A program made the position numbers and the translations under genes. Positions 6,720 to 10,391 of a stretch of DNA of 10,391 nt are shown one piece after another. The notes below the pieces were generated by a model, which saw only the letters and a list, made by a program, of their open reading frames with translations, was not told where the DNA came from and searched no databases. The stretch's first letter is position 1, and each line of letters begins with the position of its first letter. Source of the stretch: CAYGUK01 sp964352985 (GTDB taxonomy: Bacteria > Pseudomonadota > Gammaproteobacteria > JAHCLG01); assembly GCA_964352985.1 (NCBI GenBank), contig CAYGUK010000129.1:1-10391 (forward strand), read 5' to 3'.

Positions 6720-8411
6720 TTAATCTGTCAGCACGTAGGCTAAAGAATGATGTGGGAGTTGTTGTTCATTTTCAATAGTTGATTCTTTGATCAAACGTTG
6801 TGCCGTAGGGATTAATTCTTGCAAATTAGATGTCTTTTGGAAGGCTCTAAAAAGGAAAAATTCTGCATCAATCGTTGTCAATTTACCTTTAGTGTTCAGT
6901 GTTTTATTTTGTTCTTCTTTTAAAATATAAATTGCGCGGCCCCATAATTTAGCATTAGAGGTAGTTACATGAGTCATCAAATTGTTTTTCACACGTCCAA
7001 TTTTTGCCATGACTAATAATGAATGAGTATTTAATAGTATTTTTAAAATTAATTCTTGTTCAATACGAGATAATTTACTAACTTCAATTTTATAAGAAAC
7101 ATCAGGCGAGATAAAAAAATGGAAACAGGTTTTTCCGTTTTCCTTGACAAGTGCGATGTTTATAATAGGTGTTTTTTGATCATGTCCTTCTATACGTTGT
7201 TTAAGGCCCGCTTCAGAAAAGTCATAAGATTTAATATACGCTGATGAGAGTTGCTTTTCTGTGCTTTCATTCTTTTTATCTAATTTCCAATTGAGTGCTG
7301 TCACTTTTCTAGAATAAATAACTTGCATTGCTTCATCGGCATTAATAGTACCCGCAAAATAAGGATAGGCTAACGCCCTTGTCATTGGTTTTAGTTCTTT
7401 TTCAATAAATAGTGGTTGTATATTAGGAAAGCCAAAAGTAGGGGCTCTCTCTGTTAAATCGGTGAATAGAGTTAAGGCAAAATGCTGCATGGATTTTTGC
7501 ACGCAATAATACACCTCTTGTTTATTTTTATAACATTGACTTTCGAATTCGATTAACTGACAAAAAGATTGCACGAGTATTTGATTATTTACAATCTGAT
7601 CGACAATATCTGTTAATTGTTTAATTCGTTTTAAGATTAATGACGATAATTTTTCATCATCAAAATTAATTGCATGATCAAACAAACAATGTAACACAAA
7701 TAAGGTGATTGTGGCGGGTTGCATTCTTGCGCTGCCTGCTAATCCGAGAGCTCCTGTGGCAAGTTCGATCACTTGAATATTATTTTCTTTTAAGATGTGA
7801 TGAGGATTTCGTGCGAATATTTGTGCTTTAGTATTCGATACAATCATGAAAGCATTTTCTTTTTCATGTTTGCTAATTAAACGTAATGCACCTTGCACAA
7901 AAGGCGCGTCGCCACTTGCACTAATACCAATGACGACATCACCTTTTTGATAACCACTTTCGAGTAATTGTTGTTGACCGTAGATTTCTTTATCTTCAAA
8001 ACATTCGACTGATGAAATTAATGCTTTGTCTCCACCTGCAATAATCGGGACAATCTTTTCATGAGATAATAGACGTTGTAAAACAAAAGCAAGTCTACCG
8101 CTTGCACCACAACCGACAAGAAATATTTTATTATTTGATTTTAATGCAAAGTGAATGGCTTTAGATAATGGCACTAAACTTTCCAGTAAGTTGGCTTGTT
8201 TGAGTTTTGTAAAATGATCTTCATCAACGAGGAGTAATTGTTTAAATGCTTTCGCCAAATCAAGTTGAGCTGTTTCTGCAAATCCCTTACTTAAATGGTG
8301 TTGTGCTTCGGTATCAATTATTTTTTCAAAAAAACGTTGTCCAGTTAAACGATTTTTTAAATATTGTAAGACTGCATTTGAATTTTCCATTTCCCCTAAT
8401 GTTCTAGACAT
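6720..8411 (-). CDS. Tandem-SIS sugar-phosphate protein, GKRP/MurQ-like
   Basis: Protein of 563 residues related to MurNAc-6-phosphate etherase (MurQ) but almost twice its length, with two SIS domains as in vertebrate glucokinase regulatory protein (GKRP). SIS1 spans about 75-245: IFLVGCGASGRLAF (96-109), IIAGGDKAL...SVECFED (123-140), DVVIGISASGDAPFVQGAL (158-176) and ATGALGLAGSARM (218-230). SIS2 covers about 295-500, with LTERAPTFGFP (319-329) and IGRVKNNLMTHVTTSNAKL (471-489). From memory of GKRP, the sugar-phosphate contacts Ser110, Glu153, Ser179, Glu348 and Lys514 align with S104, E136, S164, E321 and K488, so ligand binding is probably kept. E136 and E321 also match the two MurQ catalytic glutamates, one in each SIS domain. 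Function could be etherase, sugar-phosphate sensing or kinase control. The ATG at 8411 has AGGA 6 bases upstream. The gene lies 78 bases after the zinc exporter gene on the same strand. Confidence 0.8.
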   Translation of the reverse strand: MSRTLGEMENSNAVLQYLKNRLTGQRFFEKIIDTEAQHHLSKGFAETAQLDLAKAFKQLLLVDEDHFTKLKQANLLESLVPLSKAIHFALKSNNKIFLVGCGASGRLAFVLQRLLSHEKIVPIIAGGDKALISSVECFEDKEIYGQQQLLESGYQKGDVVIGISASGDAPFVQGALRLISKHEKENAFMIVSNTKAQIFARNPHHILKENNIQVIELATGALGLAGSARMQPATITLFVLHCLFDHAINFDDEKLSSLILKRIKQLTDIVDQIVNNQILVQSFCQLIEFESQCYKNKQEVYYCVQKSMQHFALTLFTDLTERAPTFGFPNIQPLFIEKELKPMTRALAYPYFAGTINADEAMQVIYSRKVTALNWKLDKKNESTEKQLSSAYIKSYDFSEAGLKQRIEGHDQKTPIINIALVKENGKTCFHFFISPDVSYKIEVSKLSRIEQELILKILLNTHSLLVMAKIGRVKNNLMTHVTTSNAKLWGRAIYILKEEQNKTLNTKGKLTTIDAEFFLFRAFQKTSNLQELIPTAQRLIKESTIENEQQLPHHSLAYVLTD

Positions 8412-8420
8412 ATTTTTTCC

Positions 8421-8440
8421 TACCTAATTTATTTTAGGTA
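8421..8440 (-). promoter_or_regulatory. Inverted repeat overlapping the SIS-gene ribosome site
   Basis: TACCTAA (8421-8427) and TTAGGTA (8434-8440) form a perfect 7-bp inverted repeat with a 6-base loop. On the minus strand its downstream arm runs directly into the Shine-Dalgarno sequence: the mRNA reads UUAGGUAGGA about 6 bases before the AUG at 8411. It could be an operator or an mRNA hairpin partly hiding the ribosome site. It could also be chance, since the sequence is AT-rich and the stem weak. Confidence 0.3.
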
Positions 8441-8449
8441 TTGAAACAT

Positions 8450-8465
8450 ATTCTAGTATTAGAAT
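8450..8465. repeat. Short perfect inverted repeat between the zinc exporter and SIS genes
   Basis: ATTCTA (8450-8455) and TAGAAT (8460-8465) flank a 4-base spacer. The repeat lies 25 bases beyond the exporter stop codon and 10 bases from the other inverted repeat near the SIS-gene start. It has no T tract on either side, so it is not a convincing intrinsic terminator. It may be a protein-binding site or chance. Confidence 0.25.
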
Positions 8466-8489
8466 TATTGTGTAATATTTACTAGGAAG

Positions 8490-9401
8490 TTAGAGTGGAT
8501 GAATAATTTCTTCCGGAATTAACTCTGGTTGTAAGGTGATATGACCAATATTAAAATCGTCGGTTAGCAATTTTTTCGCGTCAGTTAAAATGGCTTCCCA
8601 ATTATTTAAATCAAGAATCAAAATATGCGCCGTTAATACAATCATTCCAGATGATAATGTCCAAATATGTAAATCATGGACAGATTTAACATGTTTTATT
8701 TTTGCTAACTCAATACCAACTTGATTTAAATCGATATGGGCAGGCACACCTTCCATTAAAACAACAAATGTATCACGCAATATTTTGAAGCTTGAAATTA
8801 ATATTAAAACACAAATTGCCATCGATAATATCGGATCGATAGGATCCCAACCGGTAAAATAAATAACAGCACCTGCTATGATAGCCGCGACTGATCCTAA
8901 TAAATCGCCCAGCACATGTAATAAGGCGGCTCGGGTATTTAATGTTTTTTCACCACGGCTTAATATATATGCGACTAAAATATTGACGACTAATCCGATG
9001 AAGGCGACTAACATCACTGCAAAACCCGCAACAGGTTCTGGATTTTGCAATCGTCTCACGGCTTCGACTGCAATTCCGACGACTACAAATAATATAAAAA
9101 CACTACTCGTTAAAGCTGCGATTACTTCAGCTCGTCCTAATCCATATGAATGTCTTTTCGAGGGGGGATGAGCTGCAACCCAAGCGGCAATGGCGGCTAA
9201 TATCAATGTTAAAGAGTCAGCTAACATGTGGCCTGCATCAGATAATAATGCAAGTGAATGCGCAAGCCAGCCAGCAATACCTTCAACCCCAGCAAAAATA
9301 AAAGTAATAATGACTGCGATGACTAATGTTTTTACTGTGGCATTTGCACCGTGATGATGACCAGCATGGCCATGAGAATGATCGTGATTATGGTTATGCA
9401 T
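8490..9401 (-). CDS. Cation diffusion facilitator, CzcD/ZitB-like zinc exporter
   Basis: Inner-membrane antiporter of 303 residues that probably exports Zn2+ (and perhaps other divalent metals) in exchange for protons. The N-terminus is histidine-rich, with 9 histidines in the first 17 residues. Six membrane helices follow between about 23 and 215. The transport site is readable as H58 and D62 in helix 2 (SDAGHMLADSL) and H162 and D166 in helix 5 (LLHVLGDLLGS). This two-His, two-Asp arrangement is the one associated with zinc preference in CzcD, ZitB and animal ZnT proteins. The cytoplasmic C-terminal domain (about 216-303) includes KSVHDLHIWTLSSG. The ATG at 9401 shares its A with the sohB stop (TAATG); only a weak, distant AAGAAG lies upstream, so translation probably depends on coupling to sohB. 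No metal-responsive regulator gene is adjacent. Confidence 0.92.
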   Translation of the reverse strand: MHNHNHDHSHGHAGHHHGANATVKTLVIAVIITFIFAGVEGIAGWLAHSLALLSDAGHMLADSLTLILAAIAAWVAAHPPSKRHSYGLGRAEVIAALTSSVFILFVVVGIAVEAVRRLQNPEPVAGFAVMLVAFIGLVVNILVAYILSRGEKTLNTRAALLHVLGDLLGSVAAIIAGAVIYFTGWDPIDPILSMAICVLILISSFKILRDTFVVLMEGVPAHIDLNQVGIELAKIKHVKSVHDLHIWTLSSGMIVLTAHILILDLNNWEAILTDAKKLLTDDFNIGHITLQPELIPEEIIHPL

Positions 9402-10391
9402 TATAAGTATATATCTTCTTTGTGGTTGTCACTTAGACTGGATTTAATTTGCGAAATAAGAATTGCGGCACTTTGGGTAAGTTTACTCGCCATTGATTTT
9501 TTAGGTTTATAGGAGACTTCGATAATATTCGCTTTATCGACATGTGTTAAAATATAATCATCACTTGTTTGTAATTTATCGACTAAATTTAATTCTAACG
9601 CTTGACTACCGTACCAATATTCACCAGTCGCGACGGTATTAATATCTACTTGTTCACGATGAGTTTTAACATGTTTTTTAAAAAGATCATGCGTTTCTTG
9701 CACTTGTTCAGTAAACTTAGCGCGACCATGTTCATCGTTTTTACCAAACATAGTGAGCGTGCGTTTATAATCACCTGCGGTAATAAGTTCGTAATCGATT
9801 TCATTTTTTTCTAAGAGTCGATTAAAGTTTGGAATTTGGGCAACGACACCGATGGAACCAATAATCGCAAAAGGCGCCGCTAAAATTTTATTACCAACAC
9901 ACGCCATTAAATAGCCACCGCTTGCGGCAACTTTGTCGACGCAAATAGTGAGTAGGATTTGTTTTTCACGTATACGATTTAATTGTGATGCAGCTAAACC
10001 ATAGCTATGGACTAAACCACCAGGACTTTCTAATTTAATCACGACTTCATCACTATTTTTGGCGATAGCTAATACGGCGCTAACTTCTTCGCGTAATGAT
10101 GTGACAGCTTGTGCTTTTATGTCGCCATTGAAATTAATGACAAAAATATTTTTATCAAATTTGCCATCATCTTTTTTCTCTTTTTTATTGGCTTTCGTTT
10201 TCTTTTTTAGATCTGACTTACTTAAAATTTCTTGTTCAAGTGTCTTAGTCATTTCGTTATATTTTTTATTTAAATTTTTTGCTTTTAATTTTCCTTTACT
10301 TGCACCTTTACCTTTAGATGCGGCTGCAATCACGGTAACGATCACAATAATAATGTCGATAACTGTGGTTAAGATTATTATTAAACACATA
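9401..10391 (-). CDS. sohB: SohB-type inner-membrane serine protease, 5' end probably cut by the window
   Basis: Membrane-anchored peptidase of the S49 (SppA/protease IV) family, active on the periplasmic side. 329 residues are visible from an ATG at 10390. One hydrophobic helix at about 2-24 is followed by a lysine-rich linker (25-80) and the protease domain. The domain shows ESPGGLVHSYGLAASQL (121-137), VDKVAASGGYLMACV (151-165, nucleophile S157), IGSIGVVAQIPNFNRLL (177-193), AGDYKRTLTMFG (205-216, general-base K209) and ATGEYWYGSQAL (254-265). These match E. coli SohB closely and are shorter than SppA, which has two such domains. E. coli SohB has several more residues before the helix, so the true start is probably a few codons beyond the right edge. 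The gene shares one base with the zinc exporter start (TAATG). Start and upstream control cannot be judged. Confidence 0.93.
   Translation of the reverse strand, partial: MCLIIILTTVIDIIIVIVTVIAAASKGKGASKGKLKAKNLNKKYNEMTKTLEQEILSKSDLKKKTKANKKEKKDDGKFDKNIFVINFNGDIKAQAVTSLREEVSAVLAIAKNSDEVVIKLESPGGLVHSYGLAASQLNRIREKQILLTICVDKVAASGGYLMACVGNKILAAPFAIIGSIGVVAQIPNFNRLLEKNEIDYELITAGDYKRTLTMFGKNDEHGRAKFTEQVQETHDLFKKHVKTHREQVDINTVATGEYWYGSQALELNLVDKLQTSDDYILTHVDKANIIEVSYKPKKSMASKLTQSAAILISQIKSSLSDNHKEDIYL

Noticed and set aside
8878..9171. A plus-strand open frame of about 97 codons inside the zinc exporter gene.
   Set aside because: It is antisense to conserved transmembrane and metal-site codons and has no recognisable motif or ribosome site.

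Overview
The window suggests an AT-rich gammaproteobacterium, most likely in or near the Legionellales or Coxiella-like lineages. This placement rests on a proline-tRNA ligase, SohB and HutG/HutF of gammaproteobacterial type, the low GC, and an fmdB-DUF502 pair of the kind that in related genomes, as I recall, often precedes aspS. It is an inference from gene content, not a proof. No rRNA, tRNA, CRISPR array, insertion sequence or phage gene was recognised, and the window is densely coding.

Layout. Positions 1-155 are non-coding and hold a hairpin that probably ends proS. proS (156-1868, minus) encodes full-length prolyl-tRNA synthetase. A short divergent promoter region (1869-1949) separates it from a tightly packed plus-strand cluster: an FmdB-type zinc-ribbon protein (1950-2279), a two-helix DUF502 membrane protein (2280-2918), hutG (2941-3768) and hutF (3765-5081). 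A convergent minus-strand gene of unknown function follows (5124-6425), with a cysteine-rich N-terminus. It is bordered by the longest and most AT-rich gap (6426-6719), which carries a plus-strand terminator-like hairpin. Three more minus-strand genes complete the window: a tandem-SIS protein resembling glucokinase regulatory protein and MurQ (6720-8411), a CzcD/ZitB-like zinc exporter (8490-9401) and sohB (9401 to the right edge, 5' end probably cut off).

How the genes work together. hutG and hutF catalyse the last two steps of the five-step histidine degradation route (formimidoylglutamate to formylglutamate to glutamate). The upstream enzymes HutH, HutU and HutI are not here. They share a compact, probably co-transcribed run with fmdB and DUF502, with gaps of 0 and 22 bp and one 4-bp overlap. 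sohB and the zinc exporter share a TAATG stop/start junction, so they are probably translationally coupled. The SIS gene lies 78 bp further downstream on the same strand and may belong to that transcript.

The most unusual items are the GKRP-like protein, which keeps what I align as the complete sugar-phosphate binding set, the unrecognised cysteine-cluster protein, and the plus-strand terminator-like site that no plus-strand gene explains.
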